A stretch of 64,000 bases of DNA, from NCBI RefSeq assembly GCF_007860015.1, contig NZ_SJPS01000002.1:62898-126897 (forward strand). The letters run 5' to 3'. This DNA comes from Bythopirellula polymerisocia (lineage in GTDB: Bacteria > Planctomycetota > Planctomycetia > Pirellulales > Lacipirellulaceae). Position 1 is the first letter of the stretch; the number at the start of each line of letters is the position of its first letter. Of this stretch, positions 45,973 to 54,401 are shown piece by piece. A model generated the notes under the pieces. The model made no database searches and was not told where the DNA came from. It worked only from the letters and a program-made list of their open reading frames with translations. The position numbers and the translations under genes are program-made.

Positions 45973-48900
45973 ATGATCCGCTGGTTCACAATTAACGGCA
46001 TTGCTGCGAACTTTTTGATGCTAGCGATACTCATCGCTGGCGTCTATACGGCCCTTTTCCGCATTCCGCTGGAAGTGTCGCCCGAACGCAGTTTCGACAT
46101 GATCATGGTAGAAATGACCTACCGTGGCGCAACCGCCAAAGATGTCGAGCAAGCAATCTTGATTCCCATCGAAGAAGCGCTCGAAGGGGTTGATGGAATC
46201 AAAGAATTCAATAGCCAGGCTTGGCGCGGTGAAGCACGATTCTTTCTCAATGCTGAGCCTGGAACCGATCTGCGAATCTTAATGGATGATGTCACCGCCC
46301 GTATCGATACAATCACCACCTTCCCCGACGAGACGGAACGACCGCGAATTTCCATCCCCGACTCTTCAAATTGGTGGGAGGTTTTGAGTATTGCGGTTAC
46401 GGGAAAACTTAGTCCCCATGAACTTAGGGAAGTAGCTCGGCGTGTTCAGGAAGATGTTTTGGCACTGCCGGGAGTGAGTCGGGCTCAGGTACAAGGGGAT
46501 CGACGTTACGAAATCTCTGTCGAGGTAGATTCCAGGAAATTACTCTCCTATGGATTGAGTTTTCAAGACCTTGCTGATGCCATTCGCCAGTTTTCGATCG
46601 ATCTTCCTGCCGGCGCAATTGATAGCGAAAGCGGAACGTTCATTATTCGTACGCGCGGCCAGGCATATTCCGAGCGAGATTTTAAGGAAGTGCCGATTCG
46701 TGCTGCGAACGGAGCAGACGTACTCCTAGGCGAGATCGCCACAATTAACGATGGATTTGAGGAAGGGGAGAAAACGGTAGAGTTCAACGGCAAACCTGCA
46801 TTGTTTGTTGAGGTCTTACGTACCGGTAAAGAAAGTGCAATCAACATCTCCAACAAAGTACGCGAGTACGTCCGTACGTCTCGCTCAAAATTCCCCGAAG
46901 GCATCGAATTGTTCGTGTGGGACGATGAGTCGATTTCCATACGGGGGCGGCTGAGTACGTTGACCCAATCATTACTTCAGGGAAGCGTACTTGTGATGCT
47001 TCTGCTGGGACTATTCCTTCGTCCTGCGCTGGCCTTTTGGATCGTCATAGGCATTCCGGTCGGATTCGCTGGAGGTGTGATGATGATGCCATGGTTTGGC
47101 ATCACGGCCAACGTGATGAGCCTTTTCGGATTCATTATTGTCGTGGGCATTGTGGTCGACGACGCGATTGTGACTGGCGAGAACATCTTTCTTAAAATAA
47201 AAAACGGCGTGCCGCCACTCGAAGCTGCGATAGACGGAACACACGAGGTCGCGACTCCCGTGACGTTTGGTGCCCTGACCACAATGGTGGCGTTCCTTCC
47301 ATTGATGTTTTTTGAAGGAATGTGGGGCGATTTCGCTCGGCAGGTGCCTCCTGTGGTTGCGCCAGTGTTGTTCTTCTCGCTAATCGAATCGAAGCTAATC
47401 CTGCCCGCGCATCTGAAGCACTTGCGACCTGTGCCGAGGCAGAACGCATTTACGCGCTTTCAGACTTCAATTGCCAACGGTCTGGAATACTTCATTGAAC
47501 GATTCTATCAGCCGACGCTTGAATTTTCCGTCCGACACCGTGCATCGGTGATCGCAGGATTTATCGCAATTGGATTACTGATGGCAGGCTATGGTGTAAG
47601 CGGACGCATGAAATTCATTGCTTTTCCTTCGGTGGATCGGCAGCGGATTTCGGCGCAACTAGACATGCCAGACGATACTCCCTTGACAGTAACCGCCAGA
47701 TACATGGACAAGATCGAAAAGGCGTTGCATCAACTTAGAGAAGAATTCATTGACCCAGGTAGTGGCGAATCACTGGTGCAGAGCATTTCGAAAATAGTTG
47801 GTGCAGAAAGGATTCACCGGGATTTTGACAAGTCGCGTGGAGCCATCGCTTTCGAAGTCATGGCGCCTTCTGAGCGAAGTGAACCCGGGCCAAAGAACAG
47901 TGAACTTGTCACCCGTCTGACGGAGCTTGTCGGTCCCATTTCCGAGGCGTCTGAATTCAGGGTGCGCGCGGATTCCGGCATGAGCAATGACCGAGGTTTT
48001 GACAACGAAAATCTCAACATTGAACTTCGCGGTCCTATGTCTCCAGAGAAAGCGGAAGTCGCACGTGATATCCGAGCCATACTCGATGAATATGAAGGTT
48101 TCAGCTCCACCTGGGCGAACGTCAACTATGGTCAAGACGAGTTGGAACTGACGATGAAGCCACTGGCTGCCGAGTTGGGCCTGACGCAGCAACTCTTAGC
48201 ACAGCAGATTCGACAAGCATTCTTTGGAGAGGAAGCGCAACGTGTGCAGCGGGGAATAGATGATATCCGCGTGATGGTTCGTCTTCCGCGCGAGCAACGC
48301 GAGTCACTCCATACTCTGGACCGGATGAGGATTCGCACGCCGCGTGGCGCCGACGTGCCGCTCTCCACAGTTGCAGAGATAGCGTTTACCAAGGCTCCCT
48401 CCTCGGTCCAGCGCAAGGATGGCGCGGAGATACTTCGCTGTGGTGCTCAGCCTGTCGACGAAACGGTCGACGTCTTGGCAATCGCCAAGGAGATTACCCC
48501 TCGTATCGAGGCGTTATGCCGCCCGCACAATCTTTCATTCCAATACATTGGCTACGTCGCTGAAGCCGAAGACACTCGAAAGCAAACCATACTCGGCTCA
48601 CTGCTGTTAGCCTTTACACTCTACGGTCTGCTTGCCATCGCACTGAAGTCGCTGGGGCAACCCTTCTTTGTCATGTTGGCCGTTCCCTTTGCGATAATTG
48701 GTGCACTGCTGGGCCATATCGTATTAGACATCACTCCTTCTTATCTGTCGATCTTCGGCATGCTGGCTCTGGCCGGCGTCTCGGTCAATGATACATTGGT
48801 AATGGTCGACTACGTAAATCAACGCCGCAGCAAAGGCGCCACACTCTACCAAGCAGCGTTGGAAGCGGGTAGCAGACGGTTTCGTCCCATCATGCTCACG

Positions 48901-49146
48901 TCGATCACTACTTTTGCGGGATTGATGCCACTGCTGCTGGACCGATCACTGCAAGCTCAGTTCTTGATCCCTATGGCGGTGTCTCTGGCATTCGGTGTGA
49001 TGTTTGCAACGACTGTGACATTGTTTTTAATCCCCTGCTCGCTGCTTATTGCAGATGACTGGAAAAAGGTTCTTTTGCAGTTCAGAGACTGGTACTTCCG
49101 TCCCCTTCGAGACAACTCAAACGAACGAGTTACCAATCCGCAATAG
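45973..49146 (+). CDS. RND efflux permease (AcrB/CzcA superfamily)
   Basis: A 1057-residue inner-membrane permease with 12 predicted helices and two large periplasmic loops (about 35-335 and 555-865). TM4 contains GIVVDDAIVTGENIF (about 394-408), with the two Asp used in proton relay in this superfamily. The C-terminal half shows AGVSVNDTLVMVDYVNQRRS. The N-terminal part reads MIRWFTINGIAANFLMLAIL, as in the hydrophobe/amphiphile efflux HAE-1-like branch. Heavy-metal (CzcA) specific motifs are not obvious, so drug-type or lipophilic substrates are more likely. The gene is the second of an operon with its adaptor and uses the divergently encoded outer-membrane factor. Confidence 0.93.
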   Translation: MIRWFTINGIAANFLMLAILIAGVYTALFRIPLEVSPERSFDMIMVEMTYRGATAKDVEQAILIPIEEALEGVDGIKEFNSQAWRGEARFFLNAEPGTDLRILMDDVTARIDTITTFPDETERPRISIPDSSNWWEVLSIAVTGKLSPHELREVARRVQEDVLALPGVSRAQVQGDRRYEISVEVDSRKLLSYGLSFQDLADAIRQFSIDLPAGAIDSESGTFIIRTRGQAYSERDFKEVPIRAANGADVLLGEIATINDGFEEGEKTVEFNGKPALFVEVLRTGKESAINISNKVREYVRTSRSKFPEGIELFVWDDESISIRGRLSTLTQSLLQGSVLVMLLLGLFLRPALAFWIVIGIPVGFAGGVMMMPWFGITANVMSLFGFIIVVGIVVDDAIVTGENIFLKIKNGVPPLEAAIDGTHEVATPVTFGALTTMVAFLPLMFFEGMWGDFARQVPPVVAPVLFFSLIESKLILPAHLKHLRPVPRQNAFTRFQTSIANGLEYFIERFYQPTLEFSVRHRASVIAGFIAIGLLMAGYGVSGRMKFIAFPSVDRQRISAQLDMPDDTPLTVTARYMDKIEKALHQLREEFIDPGSGESLVQSISKIVGAERIHRDFDKSRGAIAFEVMAPSERSEPGPKNSELVTRLTELVGPISEASEFRVRADSGMSNDRGFDNENLNIELRGPMSPEKAEVARDIRAILDEYEGFSSTWANVNYGQDELELTMKPLAAELGLTQQLLAQQIRQAFFGEEAQRVQRGIDDIRVMVRLPREQRESLHTLDRMRIRTPRGADVPLSTVAEIAFTKAPSSVQRKDGAEILRCGAQPVDETVDVLAIAKEITPRIEALCRPHNLSFQYIGYVAEAEDTRKQTILGSLLLAFTLYGLLAIALKSLGQPFFVMLAVPFAIIGALLGHIVLDITPSYLSIFGMLALAGVSVNDTLVMVDYVNQRRSKGATLYQAALEAGSRRFRPIMLTSITTFAGLMPLLLDRSLQAQFLIPMAVSLAFGVMFATTVTLFLIPCSLLIADDWKKVLLQFRDWYFRPLRDNSNERVTNPQ

Positions 49147-49209
49147 CGGAATTGAAACCTTTTGGCCATTTGCAGGGTGTTAATTCCTGCGAAACTACGA
49201 TTGACTTTT

Positions 49210-50100
49210 TTACGAGGCGAGATGCTTCTTGAAGAATGCAACCGTACGTTTCCAGGCGAGGTTTGCTGCATCTTCGTCGTAGCGAGGAGTAGTATCGTTG
49301 TGGAAGCCATGATTGACCCCTTGGTAGACATAGGCCTCGAATGGCTTCTTGTTCTCCGTCAATGCTGCTTCAAAGGGAGCAGTGCCATCAAGAATCCGCT
49401 TGTCTAGACCGGCGTTGTGAATCAGCAGCGGAGCCTGGATGGTGGGAACATCGGCAAGCTTTGGCTGACGACCATAGAATGGAACGCCAGCGTTGACTAA
49501 CTCAGGTATGCGAACGGCAAGTCGATAGACCATACTGCCCCCGAAACAGAATCCAACGACTCCAAGTTGTCCTGTTGACATATCATGCTCGTCAAGCCAT
49601 TTCGCTGCGGCTATAAAATCTTCCGTCATTTCCTCGCCGTCACGCTTGGCCTGCATCGCCCGGCCTTCGTCGTCGTTGCCGGGATAGCCACCGAGCGGAG
49701 TCAGCGCATCGGGAGCAAGGGCCATAAACCCTTCCACTGCCAAGCGTCGGGCAACATCCTCGATGTAAGGATTCAAGCCGCGGTTTTCGTGAATGACTAA
49801 CACCGCAGGAAAAGTTTCTCCTTCGCTTGGCCGTGCCAGCAGTCCCTTGATTTCGCCACCCCCCGCGGAAGATGAATAAGTGATCGTTTCCGTTTTGATA
49901 CGAGGATCGTCAGGCTTTACCTGCTGTGCCCATGCATAGTTTGGACTCAAGCTGGAAAGCAATATTTCGACTGTCAAGCCTCCGACGGCAAAGGCGCTTA
50001 GTCGCCCGATATATTCACGGCGTGTCATCCGTCCGTGGGCGTAGTCGTCGTAGAGATCGAGAACTCTTTGATCGAATTGATTGGCTGTTCGTCGTTCCAT
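49210..50100 (-). CDS. exported dienelactone hydrolase-family protein
   Basis: A 296-residue alpha/beta hydrolase. The catalytic triad is Cys185 in GFCFGGS, Asp233 in NAGLDKR and His264 in GVNHGFH, the same order as in dienelactone hydrolase. The N-terminus has a twin-arginine-like motif TRREYIGRL (26-34) and a hydrophobic stretch to AWAQQ (60), so the protein is probably exported folded through Tat. ATG 50100 is supported by GGAG about 8 nt upstream. The frame extends farther to 50205 but has no signal there. Substrate could be a lactone or other ester; by sequence it is only a family assignment. It converges with the RND permease gene. Confidence 0.9.
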   Translation of the reverse strand: MERRTANQFDQRVLDLYDDYAHGRMTRREYIGRLSAFAVGGLTVEILLSSLSPNYAWAQQVKPDDPRIKTETITYSSSAGGGEIKGLLARPSEGETFPAVLVIHENRGLNPYIEDVARRLAVEGFMALAPDALTPLGGYPGNDDEGRAMQAKRDGEEMTEDFIAAAKWLDEHDMSTGQLGVVGFCFGGSMVYRLAVRIPELVNAGVPFYGRQPKLADVPTIQAPLLIHNAGLDKRILDGTAPFEAALTENKKPFEAYVYQGVNHGFHNDTTPRYDEDAANLAWKRTVAFFKKHLAS

Positions 50101-50315
50101 GATGGATCTCCGAGAGTATAAGTGGGATCGGCGGGTCTGTCTGGTTTTTTCAGTCTTCTTTGGTTCGCTTGCACGATGATAAGGAAATTGGATGCCTGAA
50201 CGCAATTGACCTCCCCAGGATTGGCATCCAGATGTGGCAAAATGTCTTAGTTTGACCCCACTGTTCTAATTCATTACTTTGGAGCTACGGGGTAATTCTT
50301 TCGGAGGAAAGCGAC

Positions 50316-52004
50316 ATGGATCGGATCCATCGTGCTTGGCTAGCTTGGCTGTTTAGTGCAATCTTTTCGACAACCGTCTTGGCTCAGACTTTTTATGTGG
50401 CGACGAATGGGAATGACGCTACCGGTGATGGCTCTTTGGCAACCCCGTGGGCTTCGATTGGGGGAGCACTTGGGAAGTTGCATGATGGAAATTTCGACAG
50501 CGCCACTGTGCTGGTGCGTCCGGGGATCTACACAGGGCGGCAATCCTTGGTTGGTACGTTTGCGCAAGGAGTGACCGTTCGCTCAGAGGTGCCTTATCAG
50601 GCGCAGTTGCGGCACACCAGTCAGGCAGTTGTTGCATATGTGAATGGCCGGGGGGCGAGCGGAATTACTTTCGAGGGTTTTGACATCGCACATTCGGGGC
50701 CGGGAGCTTCGCCGTTAGTATTTCATATCGACGGGGGAGGCGGAAACAATGGCGTTGGCAATCTAACCGTGCGCAACAATGTGATTCACGATAGCTACAA
50801 CAACGACCTCTTAAAAGTAAACAATGGCGTGACCAATGTGGTTGTCGAGCAAAACATGTTTTACAACCAGACTGGCTCAGACGAGCATATCGACGTGAAT
50901 TCAGTCGAGGATGTCACGATCAGCGACAATGTGTTTTTCAATGATTTCGCGGGCTCAGGGAGGACCAAAAGCAACAATACTTCCAGCTACATCGTCATAA
51001 AAGACAGCAACGACAACGAGGATTTCTTCCTGGGGTCCGATCGCGTGACGGTTCAGCGCAACGTGTTTCTGAATTGGGAAGGAAGTACGGGGTCGAATTT
51101 TGTGCTGGTCGGCGAGGATGCCAAACCATTTATCGAAGCCCGTAATGTGATGTTTGAAAACAATCTTATGCTGGGCAATTCCACGAACGTAATGCGAGCC
51201 GCCGTGGGGGTGAAGAGTGGCGAAAACATCACGTTCCGAAATAACACGATCGCAGGGGATCTACCGGCTCTGGCATATGCGATGCGAGTCAACGTGGAGA
51301 ATTCGGTGGTGACCAATGAGCAAATCCATTTCTATAACAACATCTGGTCCGATCCGACGGGAACGATGGGGGCATCGTTTGGTAGTGGAAACGATTTTTC
51401 GGATTCCCCACCGGGTGAGGTAACCAATTGGACCCTTGTGAACAATCAGTACTACAACGGGGGAGCCAACATTCCAGCCGATGCGAGCGAAACGATCAAC
51501 TACACCGACGACCCGAATCGAATCGCTGGCAATCCAGGTTTGGCATCGCAAGCGGGGTTGACCTTGCCTCGCTGGAATCCGGCAACGGGGATGTTTGCCG
51601 ACGGCTCGATGAATATTCGCGAGGCGTTTGTGAAACTCGTGATGCAGTATGGCGTGCCGGCAGCGAGTAGCGAAGGCGTTGACCATGCGCTTGCCGCGCA
51701 AGCACCGTTGGACGACATCCTGGGAAATCTACGTGGGGTCTCGCCGGATGTTGGTGCAGTGGAAATGCTGAGATCAGGCACAGGAGATTTTGATGGGGAC
51801 CGAGATGTGGACGGCCGGGATTTTCTAGTATGGCAGCGCAATCCTACCGCAGGGGATCTGACCGATTGGCAGGCTCAGTATGGGAGTGCGGTCATTCTGT
51901 CCGTGCCTGAGCCGAGTGGGTGGGTTCATTGGATTGCGTTGATGGTAGTAGGTGGGATGAGGATGTGCTTGGCTAAAGGGACGCGTTCCGCTCCGCCTCG
52001 TTAG
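50316..52004 (+). CDS. exported right-handed beta-helix protein with dockerin-like block and degenerate PEP-CTERM tail
   Basis: A 562-residue protein. Signal peptide 1-23 (ends TVLAQ). FYVATNGNDATGDGSLATPW (25-44) is the usual start of pectin-lyase-like beta-helix proteins of the DUF1565 type. Residues about 50-360 show regular helix turns with asparagine ladders (NLTVRNNVIHDSYNND, ISDNVFFND). A choice-of-anchor region ends in GDFDGDRDVDGRDFLVWQR (about 495-513) and LTDWQAQYGSA. A VPEPSG motif, hydrophobic segment and short basic end follow. The hydrophobic part is interrupted by GGMRM, so the PEP-CTERM signal is degenerate. GGAGG is 8 nt before ATG 50316. It probably binds or cuts polysaccharide on the surface. 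Confidence 0.87.
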   Translation: MDRIHRAWLAWLFSAIFSTTVLAQTFYVATNGNDATGDGSLATPWASIGGALGKLHDGNFDSATVLVRPGIYTGRQSLVGTFAQGVTVRSEVPYQAQLRHTSQAVVAYVNGRGASGITFEGFDIAHSGPGASPLVFHIDGGGGNNGVGNLTVRNNVIHDSYNNDLLKVNNGVTNVVVEQNMFYNQTGSDEHIDVNSVEDVTISDNVFFNDFAGSGRTKSNNTSSYIVIKDSNDNEDFFLGSDRVTVQRNVFLNWEGSTGSNFVLVGEDAKPFIEARNVMFENNLMLGNSTNVMRAAVGVKSGENITFRNNTIAGDLPALAYAMRVNVENSVVTNEQIHFYNNIWSDPTGTMGASFGSGNDFSDSPPGEVTNWTLVNNQYYNGGANIPADASETINYTDDPNRIAGNPGLASQAGLTLPRWNPATGMFADGSMNIREAFVKLVMQYGVPAASSEGVDHALAAQAPLDDILGNLRGVSPDVGAVEMLRSGTGDFDGDRDVDGRDFLVWQRNPTAGDLTDWQAQYGSAVILSVPEPSGWVHWIALMVVGGMRMCLAKGTRSAPPR

Positions 52005-52119
52005 ACTCGTCAGGCGCGTCGCGGCTAACGCGAGTCGAATCAATCGGCGATTGACCCACCTAACATGTAGATGTAGGATCGATGTGTTGATCCATCTCAC
52101 CCCCTTGGAGTCCATTCTC

Positions 52120-52566
52120 ATGAAAACATTTCTATCGTGTGCGTTGTTGGTAGCCGTTGCACTTGTTCCTCAGTCGCGCAGCTTTGGCCATTGTGAAGTG
52201 CCGTGTGGAATATTTGACGATGGGGCACGATTTGCTGCGATGATGGAAGACTCTACAACGATACTCAAGGGAATTAATGCTCTTCAGGATCTGGCAGGGA
52301 CACCCAATCCGAACAATATCAATCAGATGGGGCGCTGGATTACAACTAAAGAAGAGCACGCTACGAAGATTCAGCACACGATTGCTCAATACTTTATGGC
52401 GCAGCGGATCAAGCCTGAAGCAGAGAATTATGTCGAACAGCTCACAAAAGCGCACGCCGTCATGGTCGCAGCGATGAAGTGCAAACAGGCGGCAGAGCCG
52501 GCGACGGTCGAGACGCTGAACAAGGCGATCGGTGAATTCAAGGCGGCCTACGGTAAGGGGCCGTGA
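52120..52566 (+). CDS. sodN: nickel superoxide dismutase with signal peptide
   Basis: A 148-residue precursor. The nickel hook is HCEVPCG (24-30): His24 becomes the free N-terminus after cleavage, with Cys25 and Cys29 as ligands, as in HCDLPCG of Streptomyces NiSOD. The rest is a four-helix bundle (ARFAAMMEDSTTILKGINAL, WITTKEEHATKIQHTIAQYF). Residues 1-23 look like a Sec signal ending SRSFG, instead of the short propeptide processed by the SodX peptidase. So the mature enzyme may be periplasmic. ATG 52120 has GGAG 9 nt upstream. The gene is followed by a strong intrinsic terminator. Confidence 0.9.
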   Translation: MKTFLSCALLVAVALVPQSRSFGHCEVPCGIFDDGARFAAMMEDSTTILKGINALQDLAGTPNPNNINQMGRWITTKEEHATKIQHTIAQYFMAQRIKPEAENYVEQLTKAHAVMVAAMKCKQAAEPATVETLNKAIGEFKAAYGKGP

Positions 52567-52611
52567 GAGGTTCGCGCAAAGTCAAAAAATATCTGTGCTA
52601 GTACCGCCGGA

Positions 52612-52643
52612 CGCCCAGGGATTGCAATCCCTGGGCGTTTTTT
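52612..52643 (+). terminator. rho-independent terminator of the Ni-SOD gene
   Basis: CGCCCAGGGATTG and CAATCCCTGGGCG (52612-52637) form a perfect 26-nt palindrome, directly followed by TTTTTT (52638-52643). It lies 45 nt past the stop codon. It is the clearest intrinsic terminator in the window. Confidence 0.92.
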
Positions 52644-52712
52644 GATTGTCTGCGCTGAACCTTTTTCTTTTTGGCAAACACTTTGGAGTAGTGATGCGTA
52701 ATGGGGGATAGG

Positions 52713-52741
52713 TCTCGGTGGCCCAGGGGGGCCCACCGAGA
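52713..52741 (+). promoter_or_regulatory. GC-rich hairpin before the unrecognised secreted gene
   Basis: TCTCGGTGG (52713-52721) and CCACCGAGA (52733-52741) form a 9-bp perfect stem that can extend by CCC/GGG with one bulge. It ends 48 nt before ATG 52790. It has no T-tract, so it is not an intrinsic terminator. It could be a regulatory leader structure or an RNA-stability element. Confidence 0.45.
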
Positions 52742-52789
52742 TCTGCCATCTGCAACGAAGCAGTGGGACGGAACAAAAGGAAGCTCACT

Positions 52790-53584
52790 ATGTCGCACGT
52801 CATGCCGTATGGAAACGCATTCTTGTCTTTCGCACTTGTTGCTCTAGCTTCTGGGGTCACTTTTGCCGGTGGTCCGCAGGTGGCATTTGATTTTGGGCGT
52901 ATTGCCGAGTGTGTAGAGATCGCTGGTGAAGATGCATTGCTAACTCCCGGGGAAAAGCTCGTCGAGCTTAAGTTGCGGGTGTCGGTGCATTTGCTTGCGG
53001 GAAAAATCAGTGACGTGGAGGAGGTGCGGATCGAGGTGGGGGACCGTGACAATCGTATGCGCGTCCACAGTTTTGCTCCGAGTACGCAGATGGCAAGTCA
53101 CTTTGGTGGCGACATCGAGTGGTCGAAAACCACCGAGGAAGGGCACTCGCTGGGGGCCTCGTTGGGTGGGGAATTGCCGGCACCGGTGGGTGGCCTGATT
53201 GCACACGTTACACCGACGATCAGTGGGGGTACGAAGAATTCGGAGACAATTACCGAGAAGCAACTGCGACTGGCGCCCAAATTTGCCGTCGTGGCAAGTG
53301 GGACAATCGGGCAGGAACATGGCGTGTTTTTCAAGTTGCGATCTTCATCACAAAGTTCGCTCGAAGGGACACATGATTTGACGGTGCGGTTCATCGTGCC
53401 TGAGAAATGGCGGGGAGACTCGGTACGTGTCTGCTGTCAGGCGACGGGGACAGAGAAAGTATTTTGGATGAAGCAACAAGCGACCTGGGCTCATACGTGC
53501 GGACCCGTGGCTTTGTATTTGGCAGGCGATGCTGAGGCGCGGCAGGCGGCGATTCGGTATGTGAGTGGGAAAGAGAGAGGATAA
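52790..53584 (+). CDS. secreted protein of unknown function (264 residues)
   Basis: I do not recognise this family. A signal peptide covers residues 1-26 (ends VTFAGG). The mature part is mostly predicted beta strand (VELKLRVSVHLLAGKISDVE, EVRIEVGDRDNRMR), with a glycine-rich middle (LGASLGGELPAPVGG) and four cysteines late on (two adjacent in VRVCCQATG, one in HTCGPV, one in AECVE near the start). It has no membrane anchor beyond the signal. AGGAAG is 6 nt before ATG 52790, which supports that start over the longer frame to 52718. It follows the Ni-SOD gene in the same direction but after a terminator, so it is a separate unit with its own hairpin leader. Confidence 0.7.
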   Translation: MSHVMPYGNAFLSFALVALASGVTFAGGPQVAFDFGRIAECVEIAGEDALLTPGEKLVELKLRVSVHLLAGKISDVEEVRIEVGDRDNRMRVHSFAPSTQMASHFGGDIEWSKTTEEGHSLGASLGGELPAPVGGLIAHVTPTISGGTKNSETITEKQLRLAPKFAVVASGTIGQEHGVFFKLRSSSQSSLEGTHDLTVRFIVPEKWRGDSVRVCCQATGTEKVFWMKQQATWAHTCGPVALYLAGDAEARQAAIRYVSGKERG

Positions 53585-53766
53585 ATCACCGCCTGACAGC
53601 TTCGCGAGTGTAACCTAGCGAGCGCAACTTCTTGTCACAGCGAACGTGTCGTTTCCGCACACTCTTTCGAATTTGATCTCTCTTGCTTGGTGTGGAAAAG
53701 TTGCGGCCAAATCAAAAAAGCCGTGACATACCTTAATGGAGTCAAATCTAGATCTCCCTTGCCAAT

Positions 53767-53782
53767 TTGGCATGAATCTTGC
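53767..53782 (+). promoter_or_regulatory. sigma-54 (-24/-12) promoter
   Basis: TTGGCATGAATCTTGC has GG (53769-53770) and GC (53781-53782) exactly 10 nt apart. It matches the consensus YTGGCACGNNNNTTGC at all defined positions except one (C to T at the sixth base). Predicted transcription start is near 53794, giving a leader of about 43 nt before ATG 53837. Confidence 0.62.
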
Positions 53783-53836
53783 GGTAGGAATTCTAGCGAA
53801 AGGGCCCGCTGTCGCGGGAGATAATGAGGTGGCATT

Positions 53837-54217
53837 ATGAATACCAAATTGCAAAATCAGCAGGTGTCAACAACCCAGCTGTTACGCTGGGGCGCTGAGG
53901 TTAGCGGTGTGATCTTGTTTGTCGGCTGGCTCGGTTTCGTTTGCGGGGAATTGGTGAAAACCAATGAAATGCCTGCGAAGGAAGCCTTCTATGGAGCGGC
54001 CGCATTAGTGCTGATCTTTGCAGGCTATGCACTACTGTGGCGTCACGCGCTGACAGGCAGCGTGCTAGTATTTTTAGGCACGGTTGGTTTCTTTGCAATT
54101 GGTTGGATCACTACGGGTATCTTGCCAGGTCTGGATGCGCTTTGGTTTGCCATTCCTGGGGTGCTGGCCTTGCTGGCTTGGAACTTTGATCGTCGGGGAG
54201 GCGACACTAGTCCATAG
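53837..54217 (+). CDS. small integral membrane protein, four helices
   Basis: A 126-residue protein. Helices are at about residues 20-41, 49-68, 74-93 and 101-118 (GVILFVGWLGFVCGELV, AALVLIFAGYALLW, VLVFLGTVGFFAIGW, ALWFAIPGVLALLAW). No catalytic motif is seen and I do not recognise the family with certainty. It stands alone behind a probable sigma-54 promoter and converges with the DUF1559 gene. Function unknown; a role in stress or envelope adaptation is only a guess from the promoter. Confidence 0.7.
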   Translation: MNTKLQNQQVSTTQLLRWGAEVSGVILFVGWLGFVCGELVKTNEMPAKEAFYGAAALVLIFAGYALLWRHALTGSVLVFLGTVGFFAIGWITTGILPGLDALWFAIPGVLALLAWNFDRRGGDTSP

Positions 54218-54230
54218 TGATCATCTGGAA

Positions 54231-54312
54231 GTGGGTGCGGTATTTGAAGGAAGATTCTTGGGTCATTACAAATGGCCGTCCGGAACCTTCAAGTCTTCTA
54301 CGCCGCACCCAC
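54231..54312. repeat. inverted repeat between convergent genes
   Basis: GTGGGTGCGG (54231-54240) and CCGCACCCAC (54303-54312) are perfectly complementary. The inner parts (TTTGAAGG and CCTTCAAG) pair as well, with unpaired bases between. It lies just past the stop of the small membrane protein and before the DUF1559 gene, so it may act as a shared terminator-like structure. There is no T-tract. Confidence 0.45.
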
Positions 54313-54401
54313 GATTCTAATTGCTGGCAACAAGTCTGGCGAATGTTTCTACCATCTCATGTGGTAGTTACTCTGTCCGTATACAGTTTTTGGACACGTC
54401 T

